This document shows, one piece after another, positions 8,086 to 15,907 of a stretch of DNA of 64,000 nt (position 1 is the stretch's first letter; each line of letters opens with the position of its first letter). This DNA comes from Streptomyces sp. HUAS MG91 (GTDB lineage Bacteria > Actinomycetota > Actinomycetes > Streptomycetales > Streptomycetaceae). The stretch lies in the NCBI RefSeq assembly GCF_040529335.1, contig NZ_CP159534.1, forward strand, positions 6,634,001 through 6,698,000, written 5' to 3'. The notes below the pieces were generated by a model, which saw nothing but the letters and a program-made list of their open reading frames with translations, ran no database searches and was not told the origin of the DNA. The position numbers were made by a program, and so were the translations under genes.

Positions 8086-8169
8086 TCAGCGCGCCGGACA
8101 GATGGCGCTGGACATGCGGCCGAAGTCGACGTGCCGCCGACTCACCAAGGCGATTCCAGCTGTAGACAT
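8086..8169 (-). CDS. 27-residue leader peptide upstream of sir
   Basis: A short frame opens at the ATG at 8167-8169 and ends at the TGA at 8086-8088. The peptide begins MSTAGIALVSRRHVDFGR and ends with MSSAICPAR. The pattern SRR-H-V-D followed by a run close to R-M/V-SSAIC is shared by putative leader peptides found upstream of sulfur and cysteine genes in Streptomyces, and is familiar to me from annotated genomes. A cysteine codon near the end would let ribosome progress report cysteinyl-tRNA or thiol supply. No other gene fits in the 351-base gap between sir and the GNAT gene. A preceding purine-rich site is weak, so translation could start from a short leader. Confidence 0.75.
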   Translation of the reverse strand: MSTAGIALVSRRHVDFGRMSSAICPAR

Positions 8170-8210
8170 GACGGAAGCGTGTCACGGGACTTTGGGCCCG
8201 GTCCACCATC

Positions 8211-8247
8211 GTCCGCCATGTGGACGTATGTGTCCCACATGGCGGAC
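8211..8247. promoter_or_regulatory. Perfect 13-base inverted repeat upstream of the sulfur operon
   Basis: GTCCGCCATGTGG at 8211-8223 is matched by CCACATGGCGGAC at 8235-8247, with an 11-base spacer, and no mismatches. It lies 42 bases before the leader peptide start and only 18 bases after a TTGAC on the minus strand (8266-8270) that could be part of a -35 element. The position suits an operator for a repressor or activator of sulfur genes. A hairpin in a long leader RNA is the alternative. No match to a known consensus is claimed. Confidence 0.65.
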
Positions 8248-8323
8248 ATCTGTGGTCCTGGTCACGTCAAGGGTGGCTCCGGGTGCCCGGATTGGCGCGA
8301 AAAGGGGTGGTCGGCGCCCCGGA

Positions 8324-8905
8324 TCAGGCCCCGGGCCACGGTCCCGGAGCGGCCACGTCCGGTTCCTCCGCGACCTCGGTCCTGAACAGCCGGAACCCGC
8401 GCCGCTGATAGTTGGCCATGGCATGTTCCCCGTCCAGGCTGCACGTGTGCAGCCACACCCGCTTCGTCGGGGTCCGCTCGGGCCACCGCTCGGCGAGGTC
8501 CCAGGCCCGCGCGATCCCGTACGACAGCAGGTGCCCGCCGATCCGCCGCCCCCGGAAGGCCGGGATCAGCCCGAAGTACACGATCTCCACGGCCCCGTCG
8601 TCCTGCGCCTGGAGCTCCACGTACCCGGCGGGCGTTCCCCTCTCGTACGCGACCCAGGTCTCGGTGCCCGGCCGGCCGAGCTGCTCCTGCCACTGGGCGT
8701 AGCTCCAGCCCAGCCGGTCGATCCACCGGATGTCGCCGCCCACGGACGCGTACAGGAAACGGCTGAACTCGGGGGAGGGCACCCCGGCGCGCACGACGCG
8801 CACGTCGTCGCCCTCGGGCGGCGTCGCGGGCCGCAGATCGGACGGGGAGGTCTGCTCGAGTGACCAGGTGGTGACGGTCACGGTGGCGGTGTCGCTGCTG
8901 CTCAT
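8324..8905 (-). CDS. GNAT family N-acetyltransferase
   Basis: This predicted 193-residue protein carries a GNAT fold in its second half. The acetyl-CoA site is recognisable as IPAFRGRRIGGHLL (the R/Q-x-x-G-x-G/A signature), preceded by the strand VEIVYFGL and followed by VWLHTCSLDGEHAMANYQRRGFRL, the typical beta-bulge and C-terminal strand. The first 60 residues are less conserved and probably shape the acceptor site. The start ATG at 8903-8905 was kept because the N-terminus reads cleanly. It is divergent from the TmrB-like gene and downstream of nothing obvious. The acceptor substrate cannot be told from sequence. Confidence 0.85.
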   Translation of the reverse strand: MSSSDTATVTVTTWSLEQTSPSDLRPATPPEGDDVRVVRAGVPSPEFSRFLYASVGGDIRWIDRLGWSYAQWQEQLGRPGTETWVAYERGTPAGYVELQAQDDGAVEIVYFGLIPAFRGRRIGGHLLSYGIARAWDLAERWPERTPTKRVWLHTCSLDGEHAMANYQRRGFRLFRTEVAEEPDVAAPGPWPGA

Positions 8906-8968
8906 GCGGCCATCGGATCACGCCGGGCGGCGTCCGGCCAAGGCCTCTCCTGCTCACCCCGGGGGCGC

Positions 8969-8974
8969 TAGCGT
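8969..8974 (+). promoter_or_regulatory. Candidate -10 hexamer TAGCGT for a leaderless start
   Basis: TAGCGT fits the streptomycete TAnnnT -10 pattern and ends eight bases before the ATG of the P-loop gene at 8983. No purine-rich ribosome binding site lies between. A matching -35 is not obvious. Confidence 0.35.
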
Positions 8975-8982
8975 GGGCGCCC

Positions 8983-9534
8983 ATGATCGTATGGCTGAAC
9001 GGAACCCACGGCGCCGGCAAGACCACGACCAGCAGACTCGTGCAGCAACTCGTCCCGGACTCGCGTGTGTTCGACGCGGAGAAGGTCGGCGAGACCCTCA
9101 TGGACATCACCCCGGTGCTGTCCCCGACGGACAACTTCCAGCACTGGCCGCCGTGGCGCCCCCTCGTGGTCGAGACCGCCCGTCACGTGCTCGACTACAC
9201 CGGCGGCACGCTCGTGATGCCGATGACGGTCATCGTCGAGGAGTACTGGCGCGAAATCAGCGCGGGCCTCGCGCGACACGGCATCCCCGTCCACCACTTC
9301 GTGCTCCACGCCGACACCGAGACGCTGCGCGGCCGCATCGAGGGGGACACCGACATGGGCCCCGCCCCCTCCAAGTTCCGCCTCAAGTACCTCGAACCGT
9401 ACGCCGAGGCCGCCCGCACCTGGCTGCACGAGGAGGCCGAGGTCGTCGACACCACCCACCTCACGCCCGAGCAGGCCGCCCGGCGGATCGCCCGGGACGT
9501 CGCCGCCGTCAGGGCCCGGGAGTCCGCGCCCTGA
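8983..9534 (+). CDS. TmrB-like P-loop ATP-binding protein
   Basis: The 183-residue protein starts MIVWLNGTHGAGKTTTSRLV, with a Walker A motif (GTHGAGKTT) immediately at the N-terminus. It continues with VFDAEKVGETLMDI, a Walker B-like strand ending in VMPMTVIVEEYW, and HFVLHADTETLRGRI. This layout resembles TmrB, the Bacillus tunicamycin-resistance ATP-binding protein, and related small nucleotide kinases. Whether it confers resistance or phosphorylates a small molecule is not visible. Its 3' end overlaps the convergent GAF regulator by 26 bases. Translation may be leaderless. Confidence 0.75.
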   Translation: MIVWLNGTHGAGKTTTSRLVQQLVPDSRVFDAEKVGETLMDITPVLSPTDNFQHWPPWRPLVVETARHVLDYTGGTLVMPMTVIVEEYWREISAGLARHGIPVHHFVLHADTETLRGRIEGDTDMGPAPSKFRLKYLEPYAEAARTWLHEEAEVVDTTHLTPEQAARRIARDVAAVRARESAP

Positions 9535-10798
9535 CGACCGCCGGCGCCGTCGAGTGCGGCAGCAGGTCCAGCGGGTCGCGGGGCAGCACCGCCCGGACCT
9601 CCGCGTCCTCCTGGAAGCGGTACGGGCGATGGGCCAGCAGGTCGCCCAGATAACGCCGGATCCGCGACATCTCCGCGCGCACCGTCACCGTCCGCCCCGG
9701 GTCGCCGAACAGATCGTCGGCCAGCCCCGCCGCGCTGCGCCCGCCCGGCTGCCGGGCCAGCAGGAACAGCAACTCGGCATGGCGCGGGCTCAGTTCGTGC
9801 ACCCAGGAGGCCGCGCCGCCCGTCACGTGCAACGACGGGCGGCGCGGACGGCTCAGGTCCAGGACGATCCGGGTCGCGGTCAGCGGCTGCGGGGCGCCGT
9901 CCGCGAGCACCAGCAGCCAGCCGCCCGCCAGCGCCGTCACCTGGCAGGACCCGAGCGACGGTATCCAGCAGCGCCCCTCCGCCGTGTGCCTGGGCAGCGC
10001 CACCCGCTCCGGCAGCGGCATCCCGGTCACCGCGGCCGGCCAGCCGTACGGATCGACGGCGAGCGCCCGGCCCGGCATCCGGGCGAGGAGCGGCGCCGCC
10101 ACCGACCGCAGCCGCTCCAGGCCCGCGACGTGCCGCTCGCGCAGCCGGGCCTCGGCGAGCCGGGCCACCGAGGTCACCCAGGACAGCGTCGCCGGATGCA
10201 TCGTCTCCAGCGGCCCGCTCACGTCCACGACACCGAGCACCCGCCCGTCCCGCGGATCCTTGATCGGCGCCCCGGTGCACGTCCACCCGTGATGCGACTC
10301 CACGAAGTGCTCGGCCGAGAACACCTGGACGGGGCGGCGGGTCACCAGCGGCGTGCCCACCCCGTTCGTGCCGACGACGTGCTCCGCCCAGAGCGCGCCC
10401 ACCTCGAATCCCAGCCGGTCGCCCTTGCGCAGCACCGCCGGATGCCCCTCGCGCCACAGGATCCGGCCGTCCGCGTCACTGATCACCATGATGTGCTGCG
10501 TGGCCTCGGCCACCTCCACCAGCGCCTCCCGCAGCAGGGGCAGCACCGGCCCCAGCGGTGACGACTGCCGCCGCTCCTCGACCTCGTCGAGACTCAACAG
10601 CCCGCGGCGCACGTCGCGGTCCGGATCGACGCCGTCGCGCAGCATCCGCCGCCAGGACTCGCCGATCACCGGCCGGGGCCGCACCAGGGGCCGCTGCCCG
10701 GAGAGCGTGGCGTCGCGGACGCCCTTGAGCAGGCGCGCCGCGAGCGTCACGTCCATCGCCGACAAGCGCGCCAGATCGATCGTGGAGTCGTTGTTCAT
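9509..10798 (-). CDS. GAF-domain transcriptional regulator
   Basis: This 429-residue protein has an N-terminal region starting ARLLKGVRDATLSGQRPLV, a GAF sensor domain (about residues 80-230, including IMVISDADGRILWREGH and DVSGPLETMHPATLSWV), and a C-terminal winged-helix-like segment (LSPRHAELLFLLARQPGGRS... VRAEMSRIRRYLGDLL). This resembles the sensory half of acetoin-catabolism activators but lacks the central AAA+ ATPase, a form common in actinobacteria. The start ATG at 10796-10798 has GAGG eight bases upstream. A longer frame extends to 10915 but lacks that support. It converges with the TmrB-like gene. Its target genes are not evident. Confidence 0.75.
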   Translation of the reverse strand: MNNDSTIDLARLSAMDVTLAARLLKGVRDATLSGQRPLVRPRPVIGESWRRMLRDGVDPDRDVRRGLLSLDEVEERRQSSPLGPVLPLLREALVEVAEATQHIMVISDADGRILWREGHPAVLRKGDRLGFEVGALWAEHVVGTNGVGTPLVTRRPVQVFSAEHFVESHHGWTCTGAPIKDPRDGRVLGVVDVSGPLETMHPATLSWVTSVARLAEARLRERHVAGLERLRSVAAPLLARMPGRALAVDPYGWPAAVTGMPLPERVALPRHTAEGRCWIPSLGSCQVTALAGGWLLVLADGAPQPLTATRIVLDLSRPRRPSLHVTGGAASWVHELSPRHAELLFLLARQPGGRSAAGLADDLFGDPGRTVTVRAEMSRIRRYLGDLLAHRPYRFQEDAEVRAVLPRDPLDLLPHSTAPAVVRARTPGP

Positions 10799-11000
10799 GC
10801 CGGAAACCTCGGTCTGCAAGCGGGCTGCGGACGGTCCTCGGGACAGCCACGCCCTCGTGCTCCCCTGACCACCGCAAGGGTCGGACTTCCGAAGGAACGT
10901 TGCAACCCCCTGCAACCCTGGCGAACAGCCGTGCGGCGTTTGAAACTGGGACCAACGCCGCTCCGGCGGCGCTCAAGCTCCTGCACGGGGCCTCTGAAGG

Positions 11001-11036
11001 CGGGGATGGTGCCGTGTCGGCGCGGCACCATCCCCG
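11001..11036 (-). terminator. Strong hairpin downstream of aidB
   Basis: CGGGGATGGTGCCG (11001-11014) pairs perfectly with CGGCACCATCCCCG (11023-11036) around an eight-base loop. It lies between the aidB stop and the GAF regulator start, both leftward genes, so it probably ends the aidB transcript. There is no clear U-run, which is common for terminators in this genus. Confidence 0.6.
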
Positions 11037-11095
11037 TATCTCGCTGTATCTCGCTGTATCTCGCTGTATCTTCCGGTGTGTCCCGGTATCTCGCG
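11036..11095. repeat. Six-unit decamer tandem repeat
   Basis: Units of GTATCTCGCT start at 11036, 11046 and 11056 without change. Diverged units follow at 11066 (GTATCTTCCG), 11076 (GTGTGTCCCG) and 11086 (GTATCTCGCG). The period is one helical turn, so bound proteins would sit on the same DNA face. It overlaps the edge of the hairpin at 11001-11036. The rest of the 318-base gap from 10799 to 11116 holds nothing else I recognise. Confidence 0.8.
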
Positions 11096-11116
11096 GTCTC
11101 CTCCCGCCGCTTCGGA

Positions 11117-12745
11117 TCAGACCGGCCGGGCCCGCTCCACGAGCGCCCCCAGATCGAGCGTGTGCGGCAGCGTGCCGAACGCCGCTCCGCCGTCCCCGCC
11201 CAGCCGCGTCGCACAGAACAGATCGGCGACCTCCGCGGGCGCGAACCGGACGAGGAGCGAGCCCTGGAGCACCAGCGCGATCCGCTCCGTCAGCCGGCGG
11301 GCCCGCGCCTCGATGCCGTCCAGGTCGCCGAGTTCGGTCAGCAGGCCCTTCACCGCGGCGTCGAGCCGGTGGTCCGCGCCGCGCGCCCGGCCGATCTCCA
11401 CCAGGAACGCGTGGAACGCCCGCGGCTCCCGCCGCAGCACCCGCAGCACGTCCAGCGCCTGCACGTTCCCCGCGCCCTCCCAGATCGAGTTCACCGGCGA
11501 CTCGCGCAGCAGCCGCGGCATCCCCGACTCCTCCACATAGCCGTTGCCGCCCAGGCATTCGAGGGCCTCGGCCACCAGCGGGGTGCAGCGCTTGGTGACC
11601 CAGTACTTGGCGGCGGGCACCGCGATCCGCAGGAAGTCGCGCTCCGCCGGGTCCTCGGCGTCGTACGCCGCCGCGAGCCGCAGCGCCAGCGTCGTCGCCG
11701 CCTCCGACTCCAGGGCCAGATCGGCCAGCACGTTCTCCATCAGCGGCTTGTCGAGCAGCAGACCGCCGAACACCTCCCGGTGCGCGCAGTGGTGGACCGC
11801 CTGCGCGACCGCCTGCCGCATCAGGGCCGCCGAGCCAAGCACACAGTCGAGCCGGGTCGCGGCGACCATGTCGATGACGGTGCGCACCCCGCGCCCCTCG
11901 TCACCGACCCGGCGCGCCCACGTCCCGTCGAACTCGACCTCGGCCGACGCGTTGGAACGGTTGCCCAGCTTGTCCTTGAGCCGCTGGATCGCGAACACGT
12001 TCCGTCCGCCGTCCTCCAGGACGCGCGGCACCAGGAAGCACGTCAGCCCCTCGGCGGCCTGCGCGAGGACCAGGAAGCCGTCCGACATGGGCGCGCTGCA
12101 GAACCACTTGTGGCCGGTCAGCTCGTAGCTGCCGTCCTCCTGGACGAGGGCCCGCGTGGTGTTCGCCCGTACGTCGCTGCCGCCCTGCTTCTCCGTCATC
12201 CCCATGCCGACGAGCGCTCCCGCCTTGTGCGCGGCGGGGCGCAGTCCGGCGTCGTACACGGTGGAGGTGAGCAGCGGCTCCCACAGCGCGGCGAGGTCCG
12301 GCTGCGCGCGCAGCGCGGGCACCGCCGCGTGCGTCATCGACAGCGGGCACAGATGCCCGGCCTCGACCTGGGACCAGACCAGGAACGCCGCGGCGCGCCG
12401 CAGATGGCCCCCGGGCCGGGTCCAGGCCGAGGTGAGACCGGCGGAGACCCCCTTGCCCAGCAGCCGGTGCCAGGACGGATGGAACTCCACCTCGTCGATC
12501 CGGTGGCCGTAGCGGTCATGGGTGCGCAGGTGCGGCGGATTCTCGTTCGCGAGCCGGCCCCACTCCTGGGCCTGCGCCGAACCCGCGGTACGGCCGAGCA
12601 GCGAGAGCTCCGCGCGCGCCTCGTCCAGGAGTCCGGGCGCCAGATGCCGGGCCACTCCCTCGGTGAGCGGCCGGTCGGTGGTGAAGACGTCGTGCCCCGT
12701 CAGGGGCGGGGGCTGGTTCCCCACGGTGTGCGTGCTGCCTGCCAT
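11117..12745 (-). CDS. aidB: AidB-type acyl-CoA dehydrogenase family flavoprotein
   Basis: The 542-residue product resembles AidB, an FAD enzyme of the acyl-CoA dehydrogenase fold that in Escherichia coli belongs to the alkylation response. It is longer than catabolic acyl-CoA dehydrogenases (about 380 residues). It carries the AidB-like N-terminus (GNQPPPLTGHDVF), the FAD-site run MGMTEKQGGSDVRANTTRA, HKWFCSAPMSDGFLVLAQ, and the C-terminal ECLGGNGYVEESGMPRLLRE. The ATG at 12743-12745 follows the sbnA stop by 45 bases, so it could be cotranscribed with the diaminopropionate cluster. A link in function is doubtful. A hairpin follows its stop. Confidence 0.85.
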   Translation of the reverse strand: MAGSTHTVGNQPPPLTGHDVFTTDRPLTEGVARHLAPGLLDEARAELSLLGRTAGSAQAQEWGRLANENPPHLRTHDRYGHRIDEVEFHPSWHRLLGKGVSAGLTSAWTRPGGHLRRAAAFLVWSQVEAGHLCPLSMTHAAVPALRAQPDLAALWEPLLTSTVYDAGLRPAAHKAGALVGMGMTEKQGGSDVRANTTRALVQEDGSYELTGHKWFCSAPMSDGFLVLAQAAEGLTCFLVPRVLEDGGRNVFAIQRLKDKLGNRSNASAEVEFDGTWARRVGDEGRGVRTVIDMVAATRLDCVLGSAALMRQAVAQAVHHCAHREVFGGLLLDKPLMENVLADLALESEAATTLALRLAAAYDAEDPAERDFLRIAVPAAKYWVTKRCTPLVAEALECLGGNGYVEESGMPRLLRESPVNSIWEGAGNVQALDVLRVLRREPRAFHAFLVEIGRARGADHRLDAAVKGLLTELGDLDGIEARARRLTERIALVLQGSLLVRFAPAEVADLFCATRLGGDGGAAFGTLPHTLDLGALVERARPV

Positions 12746-12790
12746 GTCCTGGAACCTACCCGGGCGTACCCGGACGCTTCACCACCACAC

Positions 12791-13777
12791 TCAGCCGATG
12801 TGCGCCATCGCCGGCTCCGCCTCCGGTTCCGCGGGATGCCGGCCGTTGTCGGCGGGCGGCCAGCCGTCCCGGTAGACCGTGTCGAGGTAGCGCTCACCGA
12901 GGTCCGGCGCGATCGCCACCGCGGTGAGGCCGCGCCGACCGTGCCGGGCCAGCCACTGGTCGGCCCCGCTGATCACCGTTCCGGTCGACCCGCCGAACAG
13001 GAAGCCGTGGCTCGCGAGCCGGCGGCACACCCGCACCGCGTCGCTCTCCTCGACGTGGACGACGTCGTCGATGTACGACGTGTCGAGCAGCGGCGGCCGT
13101 ACGCCCGCCCCGAGCCCGGGAATGAGCCGCACACCGGGCGGGCCGCCGAAGGTGACCGAGCCGACGCTGTCGACGGCGACGATGCGCACCCTGCGCCGCC
13201 ACTGCCAGAACCAGCGGGCGCAGCCCATCAGCGTCCCCGTCGTGCCCGCCCCGACGAACAGGACGTCAAGACGCGGGAACCGGTCGGCGATGGCCGGGGC
13301 CGTGGTGCGGAAGTGCGCCCGCCAGTTGCCGTGGTTGCTGTGCTGGTCGAGCCAGACGTAGCGGTCGTCCGCCGCGCACAGGGCCCGCACGTACGCCTTG
13401 CGGGCGCCCAGCAGACCGCCGTGCGCGCTCGGTTCGCGCACCACGTGGACCTCGGCGCCGAGCGCCCGCATGAGCCGGATCGTGGGCTGGTTGCAGCGCA
13501 CGTCCGTCACACACAGGAACCGGTGGCCGCGGTGCGCCGCGATGACGCTGAGCGCCACGCCCAGGTTCCCGGACGAGGACTCGATCAGGATCGAGCCCGG
13601 CCGCAGGAGCCCCTCACGCTCCGCGGCGTTCACCATCTCGGTGGCGGCCTTCATCTTGATGGAACCGGCGAAGTTGAACCCTTCGCACTTCAGGAAGAGC
13701 GGCAGATCGAGCGTCGACCGCAGGTCGACGTAGAGCCCCTCCTCGTTGAACTGTGCGGGATCGTCAATGACAGGCAT
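12791..13777 (-). CDS. sbnA: SbnA-like 2,3-diaminopropionate biosynthesis protein (PLP enzyme)
   Basis: SbnA condenses O-phospho-L-serine with L-glutamate to give N-(1-amino-1-carboxyethyl)-glutamate, the precursor of L-2,3-diaminopropionate. This 328-residue protein has the cysteine-synthase fold with the PLP lysine in AGSIKMKAATEM (Lys41), the substrate loop ESSSGNLGVALS, and the phosphate-binding glycine loop VGAGTTGTLMG. The side-by-side SbnB homologue makes the SbnA assignment much stronger than plain cysteine synthase. The last 20 residues (GWPPADNGRHP...) are proline-rich and typical of the family. An 85-base gap separates it from sbnB, slightly more than elsewhere in the cluster. Confidence 0.87.
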   Translation of the reverse strand: MPVIDDPAQFNEEGLYVDLRSTLDLPLFLKCEGFNFAGSIKMKAATEMVNAAEREGLLRPGSILIESSSGNLGVALSVIAAHRGHRFLCVTDVRCNQPTIRLMRALGAEVHVVREPSAHGGLLGARKAYVRALCAADDRYVWLDQHSNHGNWRAHFRTTAPAIADRFPRLDVLFVGAGTTGTLMGCARWFWQWRRRVRIVAVDSVGSVTFGGPPGVRLIPGLGAGVRPPLLDTSYIDDVVHVEESDAVRVCRRLASHGFLFGGSTGTVISGADQWLARHGRRGLTAVAIAPDLGERYLDTVYRDGWPPADNGRHPAEPEAEPAMAHIG

Positions 13778-13862
13778 GATGTCCCCCCGCCCCCCTCTCC
13801 TCGAATCCCCCGTTGCGCATGTCCCCCTGCCTTTCCTGTCGTGCTGTGCTGCCGCCGTGCGG

Positions 13863-14885
13863 TCAGCCGTGGCGGCGCAGCTCGTGGAAGAACCCGTCGA
13901 CCACGTGCAGTCGCCCCCTCCGGGCCACCTCGTCGTGGACGAACCTGCCGACGGCGAGATCGAGCACCCCGAGCCCGAACGGTGAGAACACCACGGTCCG
14001 GTCGTCGGGCACCCGGGACCGTCCGGTGAGCACGTCGGCGAGTGTGCCGTCGATGAACTCCCTTCCTCCGGAGAGCTGTTCGGCCAGGTGCGGTGAGGTG
14101 TCCGCCTTGAGACAGTGCTCGACGTCGTCGACGTAGTTGGCGGACGCCAGCAGGATCTCCGGCGCGAGATCGCGCAGTGATACGTGCAGCACCAGCGGAT
14201 GATGGGCGAACCAGGCCGGATCGTGCAGATGCGGCCGGGCCGCGACCGTCGCGCAGACGATCAGGTCGCTGCCCCGGACGAGGGACGCGGCCGTGTCGTG
14301 CACCGTGACCGTCCCCTTCGCGCCCGTGCGCAGGAGATAGTCACGGAACCCGTCCGCGCTGTCCGGCGCCGTGTCGAACACCCCGGTCTCCTCGAACTCC
14401 CAGCCGGTGGCGACGAGATGGGAGTGGATGTACCGGGCGATGAGCCCCGTCCCGATGAACCCGGCCCGCACCGGGCGGGCCCGGTCCCGGCTGAGCCGGT
14501 CGGCCGCCAGGGCCGCGGAGGCGGCCGTCCGGGCGGCGCTGATCACCGAACTCTCCAGACAGGCGTACGGATAGCCGGTGTCCGGGTCGTTCAGGATCAG
14601 CACGGCGGAGGCTCTGGGCAGCCCCGACGCGGTGTTCTCCGGAAAACTGGAGATCCACTTCAGGCCGTCCACGCGCAGCGGGCCGCCGAGCGAGGCGGGC
14701 AGCGCGATGATCCGGTCCTTCGGCCGGTCGGGGAAGCGCAGGAAGTACGACGGCGGGTTCACCGTGCCGCCCGTGTCGTGCAGCAGGTACACCGCCTCGA
14801 TCAGCTTCCCGAGCTCCGGTTCCCGTCCCGCCAGAGCCTGTTGGACCTGCTCGCCGGTGACCACGGCGAAGGTGGGCGTCGTCAT
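13863..14885 (-). CDS. sbnB: SbnB-like 2,3-diaminopropionate biosynthesis dehydrogenase
   Basis: SbnB is an NAD-dependent member of the ornithine cyclodeaminase family. It oxidatively cleaves the SbnA product to L-2,3-diaminopropionate and 2-oxoglutarate. The 340-residue protein contains the substrate-binding segment PPSYFLRFPDRPKDRIIALPAS, a region reading NDPDTGYPYACLESSVISAARTAA, and the Rossmann glycine motif GFIGTGLIARYIHSHL. The ATG at 14883-14885 overlaps the oxygenase stop by four bases. Together with SbnA it supplies the unusual diamino acid to the adenylation protein encoded upstream in the same operon. Confidence 0.9.
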   Translation of the reverse strand: MTTPTFAVVTGEQVQQALAGREPELGKLIEAVYLLHDTGGTVNPPSYFLRFPDRPKDRIIALPASLGGPLRVDGLKWISSFPENTASGLPRASAVLILNDPDTGYPYACLESSVISAARTAASAALAADRLSRDRARPVRAGFIGTGLIARYIHSHLVATGWEFEETGVFDTAPDSADGFRDYLLRTGAKGTVTVHDTAASLVRGSDLIVCATVAARPHLHDPAWFAHHPLVLHVSLRDLAPEILLASANYVDDVEHCLKADTSPHLAEQLSGGREFIDGTLADVLTGRSRVPDDRTVVFSPFGLGVLDLAVGRFVHDEVARRGRLHVVDGFFHELRRHG

Positions 14886-15877
14886 GCGCTCACCCCGGCC
14901 GTCGGCGCGCAGTCCGCGAGGCGGACCGGATCGGCGAGCGCGGCGAGCATCTCACGCGGCCCCTCGAACGGCTCGCGGCTGTGCGCGGTGCGGATGTTGT
15001 CGACGAGCAGCACATCGCAGGCCTGCCAGCCGACCCTGACGGTGTGCGCCTCGTACACCTCGTTCAGGACGCGCACCACGTCCTCGCCGACCGGATCGCC
15101 GTTGCCGTAGAGGGTGTTGAAGGGCAGCCCCTCGGCCCCGTACTCCTCCACGAGGTAGTCGCGGACCTCCGGATCCATCGTCCACTCGCTGAGGAACGCG
15201 ATCTGGTTGAACCAGACGCGGCGGCCGTCCACCGGATGGCGCAGCACCGCGCCGCGGTGCTGCCGGGTGCGCAGCGAACCGTCGCTCTGCCACGCGAAGT
15301 CGATGGCGTGCGACCGGCAGTACGCGGAGACGGCGTCCCGGTCGTCGGTGCCGAAGGCCTCCGCGAGCGACGCCCCGATCTCGTCGTGGTACGTCCGCGT
15401 GAGCACCCAGCCCTCCTGCTCGAACCGCTTGGTCAGGTCGGCGGGGAGCGCGTCCAGGACGGCGGCCGCGTCGGCGAGACCGGTGGCGCCGCCGCTCACC
15501 GGCGCCTCCAGACAGGCGAAGAGCATCAGGCCCGGGAAGTCGAGGGCGTAACTCACCTCGTGGTGCATGCACATCTGCTGGTTCGGGGGCCACTTGGTGG
15601 CCGAGTACAGGCCCTCTCCGTACGTGCGCCGGGGTGCGAAGGGTTCCGGGTCGGCCATGAGCGTGTGGGCGCAGGCGCGGAAGACGGACGCCACCGCGTC
15701 GGGACCGGACAGGCCGAGGCCGCGGACGAGCAGCTGCCCGTGCTCGGCGACGGCCGTCCGCAGGGTGTCGCGGTTCCGGACCGCCCAGTCGGCGGGATCT
15801 CCGTCGAACTCGGCTCGCAGCAGGGGCGGTTGTCCGGGTGAGAGATGGATGTGCGGGGTCGAGCTGGAGAGCGGCAT
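14882..15877 (-). CDS. SyrP/TauD-like Fe(II)/2-oxoglutarate oxygenase
   Basis: This 331-residue enzyme has the metal-binding facial triad as His105-x-Glu107 in CMHHEVSY and His299 in RTAHSREPF. An arginine shortly after the distal histidine could bind 2-oxoglutarate. The run FACLEAPVSGGATGLADAAAV resembles SyrP, the syringomycin aspartyl beta-hydroxylase, and related tailoring enzymes that act on carrier-bound amino acids. It starts 30 bases after the adenylation gene and overlaps sbnB, so it is part of the pathway. Beta-hydroxylation of the diaminopropionyl unit, either free or thioester-bound, is an inference. Other oxidations are possible. Confidence 0.82.
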   Translation of the reverse strand: MPLSSSTPHIHLSPGQPPLLRAEFDGDPADWAVRNRDTLRTAVAEHGQLLVRGLGLSGPDAVASVFRACAHTLMADPEPFAPRRTYGEGLYSATKWPPNQQMCMHHEVSYALDFPGLMLFACLEAPVSGGATGLADAAAVLDALPADLTKRFEQEGWVLTRTYHDEIGASLAEAFGTDDRDAVSAYCRSHAIDFAWQSDGSLRTRQHRGAVLRHPVDGRRVWFNQIAFLSEWTMDPEVRDYLVEEYGAEGLPFNTLYGNGDPVGEDVVRVLNEVYEAHTVRVGWQACDVLLVDNIRTAHSREPFEGPREMLAALADPVRLADCAPTAGVSA

Positions 15878-15907
15878 GCGGGTGCTGCTCCTTTCGGGTG
15901 CCTCGGT

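Noticed and set aside
8211-8247. Rho-independent terminator of the GNAT gene
   Set aside because: It lies 77 bases past the GNAT stop and has no T-run in that direction. Its place just before the leader peptide suits an operator or leader structure better, although a terminator role is not excluded.
11036-11095. Possible CRISPR-like repeat
   Set aside because: Units are contiguous ten-base repeats with no spacers and no cas genes nearby.
12791-13777. Plain cysteine synthase (CysK) completing the sulfur operon
   Set aside because: It is separated by several genes, sits beside an SbnB homologue and an NRPS, and its PLP-site context suits SbnA.
10931-14029. A plus-strand open frame of more than 1000 codons across aidB and sbnA
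   Set aside because: It is antisense to well-supported genes, is very rich in Arg, Pro and Gly, and shows no family motif. GC-rich DNA keeps such frames open by chance.
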